The notes: generated from the letters alone by a model not told the origin. 54,840 nucleotides of DNA from an uncultured Porphyromonadaceae bacterium (GCA_947427285.1 CANEHE010000012.1:1-54840), one strand, 5' to 3'. Counted from the first letter of the stretch, positions 35,465 to 45,555 are shown. Made by a program: numbers and translations.

Positions 35465-36541
35465 TCAGAGCATTTCGATGAACTTGTCAAATATAAACTC
35501 AGTATCTTTTGGCCCGCTACTGGCCTCTGGATGGAATTGTGCAGAGAAGAATGGTTTGGTCTTATGCTTTAACCCCTCATTTGAACCATCGTTGAGATTG
35601 ATGAAAAGAGGTTCCCAATCTTCCGGCACGGAATCATTGTCGACTGCAAAGCCATGATTTTGAGATGTGACGAAACATTTGTCTGTCCCTGCCATAATCA
35701 CAGGCTGGTTATGTCCGCGATGTCCGTATTTGAGCTTGAAAATATTTGCGCCTGCCGCGCGACCCAGCAACTGATTGCCCATACAGATTCCACAAATAGG
35801 TTTGTTTCCAGCCATGGCTTTACGGAGATGTTCCACAGTCTTGTCTGCAAATTCTGGCGAGCCAGGTCCGTTGCTTATGAATATTCCGTCGAAGTCAAGG
35901 GAATTGAAATCAAAATCCCAGGGAACAAGGGTGACTCGTACTCCTCGTCGTGTGAGACATCGGATTATGTTATATTTGGTACCACAATCAACCAACACCA
36001 CATGTTTGGCTCCGCTACCAAAAGATTTAACTTTTTTTGTGGAAACGCGATCAATCAGATTTAATGCATTGGGATCAACAAAATCAATCTCATTGTCGGA
36101 CTCAAACACAATCTTCCCCAACATACTTCCTTTTTCTCGCAGCAATTTGGTAAGTTTCCGGGTGTCGATACCAGTCAGTCCGGGCTTCCGTTCTTCTTTG
36201 AGCCATTCTCCCAGTGTGCGTTCGGATTGCCAATGTGAAGGTTCGTCGCTGTATTCCTGACATATAATCGCTTCACAATGGATTCTGTCAGATTCAAAAT
36301 ACTCGCTTACACCTTCGGAATCTTTTACACCAGTCGAGGGGACTCCGTAATTTCCTAAAATCGGATAGGTAGTGACTAAAATCTGCCCTTCATAACTCGG
36401 GTCGGTAAGGCTTTCCGGATAGCCTGTCATGGCGGTGTTGAAAACAACTTCACCTGCGCAAGGATGCTCATATCCAAACGATATTCCCTCAAAATGGGAA
36501 CCGTCTTCGAGCACTAATGTGGCCTTTCTCTTTTCGGTCAT
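35465..36541 (-). CDS. carA: Carbamoyl-phosphate synthase small (glutaminase) subunit
   Basis: 358 residues. The class I amidotransferase releases ammonia from glutamine for CarB. The catalytic Cys253 is in 'PICGICMGNQLLG', and His and Glu follow in 'QFHPEASSGP'. The N-terminal domain ('FEGISFGYEHPCAGEVVFNTAMTGYPESLTDPSY' in pieces) is the small-subunit fold that docks on CarB. It is first in carA-carB, and glnS may follow on the same message. A clean promoter lies 25 bases upstream. Confidence 0.97.
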   Translation of the reverse strand: MTEKRKATLVLEDGSHFEGISFGYEHPCAGEVVFNTAMTGYPESLTDPSYEGQILVTTYPILGNYGVPSTGVKDSEGVSEYFESDRIHCEAIICQEYSDEPSHWQSERTLGEWLKEERKPGLTGIDTRKLTKLLREKGSMLGKIVFESDNEIDFVDPNALNLIDRVSTKKVKSFGSGAKHVVLVDCGTKYNIIRCLTRRGVRVTLVPWDFDFNSLDFDGIFISNGPGSPEFADKTVEHLRKAMAGNKPICGICMGNQLLGRAAGANIFKLKYGHRGHNQPVIMAGTDKCFVTSQNHGFAVDNDSVPEDWEPLFINLNDGSNEGLKHKTKPFFSAQFHPEASSGPKDTEFIFDKFIEML

Positions 36542-36565
36542 TTTCGCTCATCAATGTTGGTTGTG

Positions 36566-36597
36566 CAAAGTTAGCGGTTTTCGACTGAATGTGCAAA
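36566..36597 (-). promoter_or_regulatory. Promoter of carAB
   Basis: On the minus strand: TTTG (36597-36594), 20 bases, TAACTTTG (36573-36566). Transcription should begin close to 36560, leaving only about 20 bases of leader, so no room exists for a riboswitch or attenuator. Confidence 0.8.
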
Positions 36598-36708
36598 TCC
36601 AAAGGGGAAATATAAACGAAGGAGAAGAACTATGTATGATTGAATCAGACACAGTCTCCTCCTATCAAAAATTATAGAGATTTTCCTATGTTAGTTTTCT
36701 GTTTTAAA

Positions 36709-39700
36709 TCATTCCGAGCGTAGCTTCTCTTCTTCAGGAGAAATAATCGGGTCTGATTCCCATTTCTGGTTTGCAAGACGCACGTAATTGGAATACCTCC
36801 AACGGGCATTGGCCTCCGCTGCATCGAACAGTTCCTGTGCGACATCCGGGAACGCTTTGAATATTGAGGCAAAGCGCACCTCGCTTTTCAGGAAGTCGGA
36901 GAATTTACTCCAGTCTGGATCTTTTGAATCAAGAGAGAAAGGGTTTTTACCTTCATTCTCCAGTTCTGGGTTATAACGCCACAGATGCCAGTAGCCGCAT
37001 TCCACAGCCAGCTTCTCCTCTGCCTGACTACGTCCCATTCCGGCTTTCAGCCCGTGATTGATACATGGAGAGTATGCGATGACCAGAGAAGGTCCGTCGT
37101 ATGCTTCTGCTTCCCGAAGAGCCTTTAACGTCTGGGCATTGTCAGCACCCATTGCAACTTGAGCCACATATACGTAGCCATAAGTAGTGGCAATGAGTCC
37201 GAGATCTTTTTTACGTATACGTTTGCCTGCGGCTGCAAATTTGGCGATTGCTCCTATCGGGGTTGACTTGGAAGCCTGTCCTCCGGTATTGGAATACACT
37301 TCAGTGTCAAGGACAAGGATGTTGACATTCTTTCCCGAAGCAATCACGTGATCCAGACCGCCGAAACCTATGTCGTAGCTTGCACCGTCACCTCCGATAA
37401 TCCATTGGCTCCGTTTTGTAAAATAAGAGGACAAAGCCATTATATCTGATGAGTAGTCACAATCTTTGGCATCTGTTGCTTTCAAGGCATCTACAATTGA
37501 GAGTCCAAGCTGACGGGATTTGCTTGCATCTTCTCTATTTTCAATCCATGCTTTTGCCAATTGTCTCAATTCGTCGGGTGTATCCTTCCGATCTATGGTA
37601 TCCTGAAGTATTCTGACAAGCCGTTCCCGCATTTTCTCGTATGCGATATGCATTCCCAGTCCGAATTCACAAAAATCTTCAAAGAGGGAATTTGCCCATG
37701 CAGGTCCATGTCCATCGGAGTCCGTGCAATAAGGTGTTGACGGGACTGAGCCGGAATAGATAGAGGAGCAACCGGTCGCATTGGCCACCACTTCTCTATT
37801 GCCAAAAAGCTGAGTGATAAGCTTCAGATAAGGAGTCTCGCCGCAGCCGGAGCATGCCCCGGAGAATTCGAAGAGAGGCGTTGCGAACTGACTGTTCTTT
37901 GTGTTGAGGCTCACGTCCACCAGTTTTGCCTTGGAACTTACGTTGTTGCGGCAGTATTCCCAGTTCTTCTGGTTTCCGTATTGTGTCTCGATATGCCTCA
38001 TGGTCAAAGCCTTCTGCCCTTTCTTGCCAGGGCATACGTCCGCGCAGTTGCCGCATCCGAGGCAGTCGAGCACATCCACCTGCTGCACGAAACGCATTCC
38101 TGTGAACTGCTTGCCTATCGCAGGGATGGAATGCTCTTCCTTGAACGGAGCGTTGGCGTATTCCTCTTCATCGAGGAGGAAGGGGCGGATGGAAGCATGC
38201 GGACATACGAAGGAGCACTTGTTGCATTGTATGCAGTTCTCAGGATTCCATTCCGGCACAAACGCGGCCACTCCGCGCTTTTCGTATGCTGCGGTGCCTT
38301 GTGGCCATGTCCCGTCGGCACGGTCTGCGAACGCGCTCACGGGGATGAGGTCTCCCTCCTGCCCGTTGATTTTGTTCACCACGTCGGTGATGAACTGCGG
38401 CACGCCTTCCGGATGCTTCGGATTGTCTTCCAATGATGCCCATGCCGGATCCACTTCAAGTCGGTGGTATTCATTGCCACGGTCTACCGCCGCAAAATTC
38501 ATGTCTACCACGTTCTGGCCTTTTTTGGCATAACTCTTCACGATGAATTTCTTCATCTGTTCCACAGCCAATTCTACGGGTATAACCTCAGTTATACGGA
38601 AGAATGCACTCTGAAGAATGGTATTTGTACGGTTTCCCAGACCAATTTCCTGAGCTATTTTTGATGCGTTGATGTAATATAATGTGATATCATTCTGTGC
38701 CAGATAGCGTTTCACTTTATTTGGGAGATTCTTGGCAAGTTCTTCTCCTTCCCAGACGGTATTGAGGAGGAAAGTGCCTCCTTTCTGTAAACCGCGGGTC
38801 ACATCGTACATCTGTAAATATGCCTGAACATGGCATGCCACGAAGTTAGGAGTATTGACCAGATAGGTGGATCTGATCGGGTGGTCTCCAAAACGCAGAT
38901 GCGAACAGGTGAAACCTCCGGATTTCTTCGAATCGTAGGCAAAGTATGCCTGACAATATTTATTAGTATTATCTCCTATGATCTTGACAGAGTTCTTATT
39001 GACTCCGACAGTGCCGTCGGCTCCGAGTCCAAAGAATTTGGCGGCAAACATACCTTCTCCTCCGAGATGCATTTCCGTAAGAATAGGAAGAGAATGGAAT
39101 GTTATATCATCTACAATACCGATTGTAAATCCATTTTTCGGTTCCGGAAGTTCCAGATTGTCATATACGGAAAGAATTTGCGCTGGTGTTGTGTCTTTAG
39201 AACTTAGGCCGTATCGTCCTCCTACTACGAGAGGCGCATTCTTCTGTCCGTAAAGCACATCCTTGACATCCATATATAAAGGCTCTCCGTTGGAACCTGG
39301 TTCCTTTGTGCGGTCAAGAACAGCGATACGTTTTACGCTGGCAGGAAGAGCAGCGAGAAAATGTTTCGCTGAGAAAGGACGATATAGATGAACACTGACA
39401 AGTCCGACCTTTTTACCCAATGGGCGCAGATAATCAATGGTTTCTCTTATAGCCTCTGTTACGGATCCCATTGCGATAATCACATTTTCAGCTTCGGGGT
39501 CTCCGTAATAATCGAACAGACCGTAGTTACGTCCGGTTATACGGTTGATTTCCTTGATATAATTCTCTACTATTTCCGGGATGGCATCATAATAAGAGTT
39601 GGAGGCTTCGCGATGCTGGAAAAAAACATCGGGATTTTCGGCCATTCCACGCGCTACCGGAGTGTCTGGATTTAGCGCGCGTTGACGGAATTGTGTCAAA

Positions 39701-40302
39701 GCATCACGGTCTAGAAGCGGAATTAGATCTTCCTCATCAAGACGTTCGATTTTCTGAATTTCATGAGATGTCCGGAAACCATCGAAGAAATTGACAAACG
39801 GTATCCGTCCTTTTATAGCCGAAAGATGGGCCACAGCAGAAAGGTCCATGACTTCCTGGACAGAGCCTTCGCACAGCATGGCGAATCCCGTCTGGCGGCA
39901 TGACATCACGTCCTGATGATCACCGAAAATACTCAATGCATGTGATGCCAACGTACGTGCCGATACATGAAACACGCCGGGAAGAAGTTCTCCTGCAATT
40001 TTGTACATGTTCGGAATCATCAGAAGAAGCCCTTGAGAAGCCGTATATGTTGTGGTGAGAGCACCGGCTTGGAGAGATCCGTGTACAGCCCCGGCAGCCC
40101 CGGCCTCGCTTTGCATCTCTTGCACAAGTACAGTCTCACCAAAAATGTTTTTTTTGCCTGCCGCTGACCAGTCATCTACATATTCAGCCATTGTAGATGA
40201 TGGCGTGATCGGGTAAATGGCAGCCACTTCAGTGAACATATAACTGATATGGGCTGCTGCCTGATTGCCGTCGCAAGTCAGGAACTTTTTAGGTTTACTC
40301 AT
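36709..40302 (-). CDS. nifJ: Pyruvate:ferredoxin (flavodoxin) oxidoreductase, single-chain
   Basis: 1197 residues, the fused homodimeric form. It decarboxylates pyruvate to acetyl-CoA and reduces ferredoxin in anaerobic metabolism. It opens with 'TCDGNQAAAHISYMFTEVAAIYPITPSS', the pyrimidine-binding domain I. Domain V near residues 685-760 has two [4Fe-4S] motifs, 'CIQCNKCSFVCP' and 'CLGCGNCADVCPG'. Domain VI carries 'CSGCGETPY', then the TPP-pyrophosphate motif 'GGDGASYDIGFGGLDH' and 'EVYSNTGGQASKSTPIGA'. A stretch of about 37.7-38.5 kb is clearly GC-richer than the rest of the gene. No promoter match is obvious in the 72 bases upstream. Confidence 0.97.
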   Translation of the reverse strand: MSKPKKFLTCDGNQAAAHISYMFTEVAAIYPITPSSTMAEYVDDWSAAGKKNIFGETVLVQEMQSEAGAAGAVHGSLQAGALTTTYTASQGLLLMIPNMYKIAGELLPGVFHVSARTLASHALSIFGDHQDVMSCRQTGFAMLCEGSVQEVMDLSAVAHLSAIKGRIPFVNFFDGFRTSHEIQKIERLDEEDLIPLLDRDALTQFRQRALNPDTPVARGMAENPDVFFQHREASNSYYDAIPEIVENYIKEINRITGRNYGLFDYYGDPEAENVIIAMGSVTEAIRETIDYLRPLGKKVGLVSVHLYRPFSAKHFLAALPASVKRIAVLDRTKEPGSNGEPLYMDVKDVLYGQKNAPLVVGGRYGLSSKDTTPAQILSVYDNLELPEPKNGFTIGIVDDITFHSLPILTEMHLGGEGMFAAKFFGLGADGTVGVNKNSVKIIGDNTNKYCQAYFAYDSKKSGGFTCSHLRFGDHPIRSTYLVNTPNFVACHVQAYLQMYDVTRGLQKGGTFLLNTVWEGEELAKNLPNKVKRYLAQNDITLYYINASKIAQEIGLGNRTNTILQSAFFRITEVIPVELAVEQMKKFIVKSYAKKGQNVVDMNFAAVDRGNEYHRLEVDPAWASLEDNPKHPEGVPQFITDVVNKINGQEGDLIPVSAFADRADGTWPQGTAAYEKRGVAAFVPEWNPENCIQCNKCSFVCPHASIRPFLLDEEEYANAPFKEEHSIPAIGKQFTGMRFVQQVDVLDCLGCGNCADVCPGKKGQKALTMRHIETQYGNQKNWEYCRNNVSSKAKLVDVSLNTKNSQFATPLFEFSGACSGCGETPYLKLITQLFGNREVVANATGCSSIYSGSVPSTPYCTDSDGHGPAWANSLFEDFCEFGLGMHIAYEKMRERLVRILQDTIDRKDTPDELRQLAKAWIENREDASKSRQLGLSIVDALKATDAKDCDYSSDIMALSSYFTKRSQWIIGGDGASYDIGFGGLDHVIASGKNVNILVLDTEVYSNTGGQASKSTPIGAIAKFAAAGKRIRKKDLGLIATTYGYVYVAQVAMGADNAQTLKALREAEAYDGPSLVIAYSPCINHGLKAGMGRSQAEEKLAVECGYWHLWRYNPELENEGKNPFSLDSKDPDWSKFSDFLKSEVRFASIFKAFPDVAQELFDAAEANARWRYSNYVRLANQKWESDPIISPEEEKLRSE

Positions 40303-40374
40303 AGTTATATCAAGTTTGATTTTACCTGTGAATTACGATTATTTTCAATTCAACGCAGAATAAGCTGTACTATT

Positions 40375-41706
40375 TCATCCTGCCACAGCAATCTTCCGTT
40401 TCTCCCCTTTTATTTTTCTGTTGGCGATTTTCTCCAGCAGGGTTTTTATTCCCTTTTTTGGTACTGCCACAAGCGAATAATGATCAAAAACGTTTATCTT
40501 ACCGATATCTCCAGCGTCCAATCCCCCTTCCTGTACAAGAAATCCTACAATGTCACCTCGAGACAGCTTCTCTTTCCGTCCGGCAGAAATATAAAGAGTT
40601 TTTAACGGAGACCGAAGGGAAGCATCCGGCATATCAGAACAACTGAAGGTATCATCGGGATTTATGAATGGTTTTAATTCCTCATCCGGCCCGACTAATA
40701 GATAAATATCACCTTCCTTATCCATTCGGGCAGTTCGCCCATTTCGATGAGTATAAGCCTCAACTGTGAGTGGTTGATGATAATGAATCACCTGCTTGAC
40801 ACCTTCGATGTCAAGTCCCCGGGATGCAAGATCAGTAGCCACAAGCACAGGTGAACTCCCGTTATTGAACATAGCCAGTGCTTTTTCGCGCTCACGCTGT
40901 TCAAGCGCGCCGTGATATAATCGACAATCCACCCCCGATCGTACAAGAAAATCCGCGACTCTTTCCGCACTTTCCCTATGGTTGACAAAAATAATTGTAC
41001 GCTCTAACTGTTCGTTGCATAGGTTTCGTAGGAGTGAAAGAAGTGCGTCTAATTTGTCACGCCCGTTGGAATTCACTCTTTTTACGCGTTGCCGGTTGCG
41101 CAGATCGATATTTTCATCCAGATAGTTTAGTCTGACTGGATTTTTGAGATTGAGAAATTCGGGTAGCAGGGGGATATCGGTGGCGGATGTAAGAATATAT
41201 CTACTTATGTTCTTTAACCGGGAGACAATCTTTTTCATTTCTGTCTCAAAGCCAAGTTCAAGAGATTTGTCGAATTCGTCAAGTACGAGAATACGGGTAG
41301 GAAGCACATCGATATTCCCTCTTTTAATATGGTCAAGAAGGCGTCCTGGTGTAGCCACTATGATGTCGGGCGTTACCGACAGAGTTTTGACTTCGTCATC
41401 CACTCCATGCCCTCCATATACGGCTGTAACCTTGAATCCCCGGGCAATTTCTCTTATTATGGATGCTATCTGCATAACCAGTTCCCGTGACGGAGCAACA
41501 ATCACACACTGTACGCGCCCGGTAGAGGGACGTAATAATTTCAATACAGGCAGTGTGAACGCCAATGTTTTCCCGGAACCAGTCGGAGAAAGCAGTATGA
41601 TGTCGTGGGGTTCAGACGCAAGCTGCATCATCCGGGTTTGCATCGGATTTATATGTTCTATGCCAAGTCTTTCGGAGACAAACGGTAAAAATTCTTTTTC
41701 TCTCAT
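40375..41706 (-). CDS. DEAD-box RNA helicase, DbpA-like, with DEFD motif
   Basis: 443 residues. Motif I is 'SPTGSGKT' (residues 40-47), Ia 'APSRELVMQ', Ib 'TPGR', II 'VLDEFD' (residues 141-146), III 'TSAT', and VI 'HRNGRTARMD'. The usual DEAD is DEFD here; Asp-Glu of the Walker B site is kept. The C-terminal 80 residues ('TLYISAGRKEKLSRGDIVGFLVQEGGLDAGDIGKI' in pieces) form a DbpA-type RNA-binding domain that targets 23S rRNA in E. coli. The role is probably ribosome assembly. It follows recG after 87 bases. Confidence 0.87.
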   Translation of the reverse strand: MREKEFLPFVSERLGIEHINPMQTRMMQLASEPHDIILLSPTGSGKTLAFTLPVLKLLRPSTGRVQCVIVAPSRELVMQIASIIREIARGFKVTAVYGGHGVDDEVKTLSVTPDIIVATPGRLLDHIKRGNIDVLPTRILVLDEFDKSLELGFETEMKKIVSRLKNISRYILTSATDIPLLPEFLNLKNPVRLNYLDENIDLRNRQRVKRVNSNGRDKLDALLSLLRNLCNEQLERTIIFVNHRESAERVADFLVRSGVDCRLYHGALEQREREKALAMFNNGSSPVLVATDLASRGLDIEGVKQVIHYHQPLTVEAYTHRNGRTARMDKEGDIYLLVGPDEELKPFINPDDTFSCSDMPDASLRSPLKTLYISAGRKEKLSRGDIVGFLVQEGGLDAGDIGKINVFDHYSLVAVPKKGIKTLLEKIANRKIKGEKRKIAVAG

Positions 41707-41793
41707 TGAAAACAGTGATTTTCAGACAGCCTTCCATCTGGTTAAGTTATGTGGTCAGCTTCCGGTAATACAACGTATGAAATGCGCAAATTG

Positions 41794-43950
41794 TTAGGAT
41801 ATTCTTGACCAGTCCACACTTCTTGCAAATCTTATGTCCAGTTCGCGTAACAACATGCTTATACTGGGTGGAGAAAGCTGTCGAAGGCCGTACTCTCCTT
41901 TCGACGTTATCGCAGTTTGAGTTTCTCCGGCGTTTAATGCCGGATTGGTGTCAAGCACTCTAATTGCTTCCTCCCGGGCCATAGAGACAATTTGTCCGTC
42001 GTGTACCAGATCTGCAATCTTGAGATTAAAGGCAAGTCCGCTCTGACGGGTGCCCTCCATATCGCCAGGTCCACGGATTTTCATATCGGCTTCGGAAATA
42101 AGAAATCCATCTGTTGTCTCAGTCATTATGTCAAGTCTTTTCCGAGTGTCTCCTCCGATGTCTGGTCGTGTCATCAAGATACAGAAACTTTGGTCTGCTC
42201 CACGTCCGACGCGTCCTCGAAGCTGATGGAGTTGGGAAAGTCCGAATCGTTCGGCATTTTCAATTAGCATTACAGATGCATTTGGAACATTTACTCCAAC
42301 CTCGATTACAGTGGTAGCCACCATAATCCTTGCTTTTCCACTAGTGAAAAGATTCATCTGCCAATCTTTTTCCGCAGGCTTGAGCTGACCATGTATGAAG
42401 CATACCTTATACTGGTTGAATATATCGCAGATACGCACATACCCCTCCTCAAGACTTTTCAGAGAAAGTTTCTCGTTTTCATGTACGAGAGGATAGACTA
42501 TATAGATCTGACGTCCGGCCTTCAGTTCGTTTCCTATCATAGAATATACAGATTGGCGTTGACTCTCAAACCGGAGAAGTGTTGTCACGGGTTTTCTACC
42601 AGGAGGGAGCTCATCAATCACAGATACCTCAAGGTCTCCATATACTGTCATGGCCAGTGTGCGTGGTATGGGAGTGGCAGTCATTACAAGAATGTGCGGA
42701 GCCGCTTTATTTTTACGCCATAATCTTGCCCTTTGCATCACTCCGAATCGATGCTGCTCGTCGACTACGGCAAGACCGAGATTTCGGAACTCTACGTTGT
42801 CTTCTATAAGGGCATGTGTTCCGACAAGGATATGTATAGAACCATCGGTAAGTCCGGAATGAATTTCATTTCTGACCGACTGACGTGTACTCCCAGTGAG
42901 TAGTTCCACTCTTACGCCCACACTTTCTCCCCATTTTTTCAATGTCTCGTAGTGTTGTGTGGCCAATATTTCGGTAGGAGCCATCATGCAGCTCTGGAAT
43001 CCGCTTCCGAAAGCCATAAGCATGCTCATGAAAGCAACCATGGTTTTCCCACATCCGACATCACCTTGCAAGAGTCTGTTCATTTGTTTGCCGGATTTCA
43101 TATCCGTCCGTATTTCCCTGAGTACACGTTTCTGGGCATTGGTGAGTTCAAATGGAATGACTTCGGAATAGAATTTCCACAGAGCGTCTCCGACTGTAGG
43201 GAACACCAGTCCTGGAATCTTTCTGCCTCTTTCTCTGGCAAAACGTAATATATGAAGTTCCACATAGAACAATTCTTCAAACTTCATACGTTCGCGGGCT
43301 TTCCGGAGATTTTCCACAGATTGTGGGAAATGCATGTTGATCAGAGCTTCTTTCAATGGCATGAGATGAAATGCATCCACTATTTCATACGGAAGGGTAT
43401 CTCTGATATTCTGAAATCGTTCGTGGGCCAACAATCGTTCCACCATTTTTCCGATAGTCCGGGCACTGAATTGCCGATCACGTAATTTTTCTGTAAGGGA
43501 GTATATTCCACGCAGTCCATGAGGAGGATGGGAACTATCCAACTTTTCTATCTCCGGATGGGCCATTGACCAGACATTGCGATAAAGAGAAGGTTTGCCA
43601 AAAATGATATACTCCTCTCCCGGCTTATATAATCCCTCTATCTGACGGATACGTGAAAACCAGACTGTCTCCATCATTCTTTTGCCGTCGCTGAAAAGGC
43701 CTTTAAGCCTCCTTCTGACCCCTTCTCCCTCCTCTGTAAAACGTATAAAATGCCCCTTTATCTGTATCATAGGCATTTCAGGGCGTAATTCATCCACCGT
43801 ATAGAAACGGCTGCGATCGACATAACGGAATGGAAACGTATATATAAGATCGCGGAATGTGTGTATCCCCAGTTCGGATGCAAGCAATTTTGCGCGACTT
43901 TCTCCTACTCCTTTAAGAAACTTAATGTCATATCTGGCCAGTGTATCCAT
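41794..43950 (-). CDS. recG: ATP-dependent DNA helicase RecG
   Basis: 718 residues. RecG remodels stalled forks and Holliday junctions. The N-terminal wedge/OB domain lies at about residues 50-200. The helicase core has Walker A 'LLQGDVGCGKT', Walker B-type 'VVDEQHRFGVMQRA', 'TATPIPRTLAMTVYGD', 'TTVIEVGVNVPNASVMLIENAERFGLSQLHQLRGRVGRG' (in pieces) and the C-terminal 'RGPGDMEGTRQSG' (TRG motif region). It begins 13 bases after ispD. All motifs are intact. Confidence 0.96.
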   Translation of the reverse strand: MDTLARYDIKFLKGVGESRAKLLASELGIHTFRDLIYTFPFRYVDRSRFYTVDELRPEMPMIQIKGHFIRFTEEGEGVRRRLKGLFSDGKRMMETVWFSRIRQIEGLYKPGEEYIIFGKPSLYRNVWSMAHPEIEKLDSSHPPHGLRGIYSLTEKLRDRQFSARTIGKMVERLLAHERFQNIRDTLPYEIVDAFHLMPLKEALINMHFPQSVENLRKARERMKFEELFYVELHILRFARERGRKIPGLVFPTVGDALWKFYSEVIPFELTNAQKRVLREIRTDMKSGKQMNRLLQGDVGCGKTMVAFMSMLMAFGSGFQSCMMAPTEILATQHYETLKKWGESVGVRVELLTGSTRQSVRNEIHSGLTDGSIHILVGTHALIEDNVEFRNLGLAVVDEQHRFGVMQRARLWRKNKAAPHILVMTATPIPRTLAMTVYGDLEVSVIDELPPGRKPVTTLLRFESQRQSVYSMIGNELKAGRQIYIVYPLVHENEKLSLKSLEEGYVRICDIFNQYKVCFIHGQLKPAEKDWQMNLFTSGKARIMVATTVIEVGVNVPNASVMLIENAERFGLSQLHQLRGRVGRGADQSFCILMTRPDIGGDTRKRLDIMTETTDGFLISEADMKIRGPGDMEGTRQSGLAFNLKIADLVHDGQIVSMAREEAIRVLDTNPALNAGETQTAITSKGEYGLRQLSPPSISMLLRELDIRFARSVDWSRIS

Positions 43951-43963
43951 TTATGAGGAAGAT

Positions 43964-44713
43964 TCATGAAAGTCTTTCTGACAACAATAGTCCTGCAACG
44001 GTAAAATCAGATGGATGGGTGACTTTAATATTTTCCGGACTTCCATCGTAGAGACTGACATAGAATCCGGAGGCTTCTACCACTGATGCATCATCGGTAA
44101 ATTGAACCGAAAGGGTGTCTGCTTGCCTATATGCCGTCCGCAATGACTGAAGAGGAAATACCTGAGGTGTCTGTACACAAACATAAAGGCTGCGATCTAC
44201 TGCCTGGCTCTTTCCTCCGGAACAAACCCGAAGAGAATCTGTGACTGGAACAACTGGCACAGATCCAAAGCCGGATTCCATACATTTTTCCCATCCTCTA
44301 CGGATAATCCCGGTAGTTACCAAAGGACGTGCGGCATCATGGACAGCCACAATGCCGTCGTTTTCTTTTATTGGGATCGCCATTAGCCCATTGGCAACAG
44401 ACTCAGCCCGCGTACGGCCTCCGCACACTACCTCATGTGGTATCTGTTCTTCCATAAGTTCCGAACACAGTCTATCCCAATCATCAAAAAATCCCGGGTG
44501 AAGTACTACTATAAGCCGACATGAAGGATCTTCGTCATAAAATGCTTTTAGTGACCACCAGAGCATAGGTCGTCCACAGATAGCCTGAAATTGTTTCGGA
44601 ATATCTCCACCGGCACGGAGTCCACTTCCTCCGGCAACAATTATTGCATATTTCCGAATGTCCAATTTATATTTATCAGAAATCGTCAAAGGTTTCCTTA
44701 CGGGAGAATCCAC
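43964..44713 (-). CDS. ispD: 2-C-methyl-D-erythritol 4-phosphate cytidylyltransferase
   Basis: 249 residues. It joins CTP and MEP to CDP-ME in the non-mevalonate isoprenoid pathway. The CTP loop is 'IVAGGSGLRAGGDIPKQF', with 'VHDAARPLV' and 'DDASVVEASG' also diagnostic. The first 20 residues before 'RKYAIIVAGG' are poorly conserved, so a slightly later start is possible. It lies between fabG (65 bases upstream) and recG (13 bases downstream). No ispF is fused or adjacent. Confidence 0.94.
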   Translation of the reverse strand: MDSPVRKPLTISDKYKLDIRKYAIIVAGGSGLRAGGDIPKQFQAICGRPMLWWSLKAFYDEDPSCRLIVVLHPGFFDDWDRLCSELMEEQIPHEVVCGGRTRAESVANGLMAIPIKENDGIVAVHDAARPLVTTGIIRRGWEKCMESGFGSVPVVPVTDSLRVCSGGKSQAVDRSLYVCVQTPQVFPLQSLRTAYRQADTLSVQFTDDASVVEASGFYVSLYDGSPENIKVTHPSDFTVAGLLLSERLS

Positions 44714-44778
44714 GCGTCGGAAACCTTTAACGTCTTTTAGACAATTTGTTAACTATAATCCTCAATAAAAGTTGACGA

Positions 44779-45525
44779 TCACATGTTCATTCCTCCGTCA
44801 ACCTGAATCACCTGTCCGGTGACATATCCTGAAAGATCGGAGGCGAGGAATGTGGCCACATTGGCAATATCCTCAACCTGTCCTCCACGGCGAAGAGGTA
44901 TTTTCTTTTTCCATTCTTCGCGGATCTCATCGGAAAGTGCTGCAGTCATGGCGGTCTCGATGAAACCGGGTGCGATTGCATTGGCGCGTATGCCACGTGA
45001 TCCTACTTCTTGTGCGATACTTTTTGCAAGAGCGATAAGACCGGCTTTTGATGCCGCATAGTTGGACTGGCCGGCATTGCCATGCACTCCGACTACAGAA
45101 GCCATATTGATGATGGAACCACCACGTTGACGCATCATGACAGGAACAACGGCATGGATGAAGTTGAAAGCCGATTTGAGATTAACGGCAATCACAGCAT
45201 CCCACTGCTGCTCGGTCATACGCATCATGAGCCCGTCTTTTGTGATCCCGGCGTTATTGACAAGAATGTCTATTCTTCCAAATTCGTCCACTATGTTTTT
45301 GACTACTTCCGTTGTCTGAGTGAAGTCGGCTGCGTTTGAGGCATAACCTTTGCATTTCACTCCGAGAGCTTCAATCTCTTTCTCGGTATCCTTCCCGTTT
45401 TCATCAATAACAAGATCGGTGAAAGCAATATTGGCCCCTTCCTGGGCAAAACGCAAAGCGATTGCTTTGCCGATGCCACGTGCGGCACCTGTGATCAAAG
45501 CGGTTTTTCCTTCTAATAATTTCAT
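44779..45525 (-). CDS. fabG: 3-oxoacyl-ACP reductase FabG-type SDR
   Basis: 248 residues. It is a NADPH-dependent short-chain dehydrogenase that reduces beta-ketoacyl-ACP in fatty acid elongation. Cofactor loop 'TGAARGIGKAIA', 'NNAGITKDGLMMRM', catalytic Ser-Tyr-Lys in 'MASVVGVHGNAGQSNYAASKAG', and the C-terminal 'GYVTGQVIQVDGGMNM' are all classic FabG. It starts 30 bases after the KAS III gene, so the two probably act on the same acyl substrate. Confidence 0.93.
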   Translation of the reverse strand: MKLLEGKTALITGAARGIGKAIALRFAQEGANIAFTDLVIDENGKDTEKEIEALGVKCKGYASNAADFTQTTEVVKNIVDEFGRIDILVNNAGITKDGLMMRMTEQQWDAVIAVNLKSAFNFIHAVVPVMMRQRGGSIINMASVVGVHGNAGQSNYAASKAGLIALAKSIAQEVGSRGIRANAIAPGFIETAMTAALSDEIREEWKKKIPLRRGGQVEDIANVATFLASDLSGYVTGQVIQVDGGMNM

Positions 45526-45555
45526 TTTATCTTGAGTCTCAAAATATTTTATTTG

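Noticed and set aside
36542..36660. Riboswitch or attenuator upstream of carAB
   Set aside because: The promoter leaves only about 20 bases of leader before the carA start.
37901..38533. 210-codon plus-strand frame in nifJ
   Set aside because: It lies opposite conserved PFOR domain V. The long frame is a by-product of the GC-rich patch, which removes stop codons.
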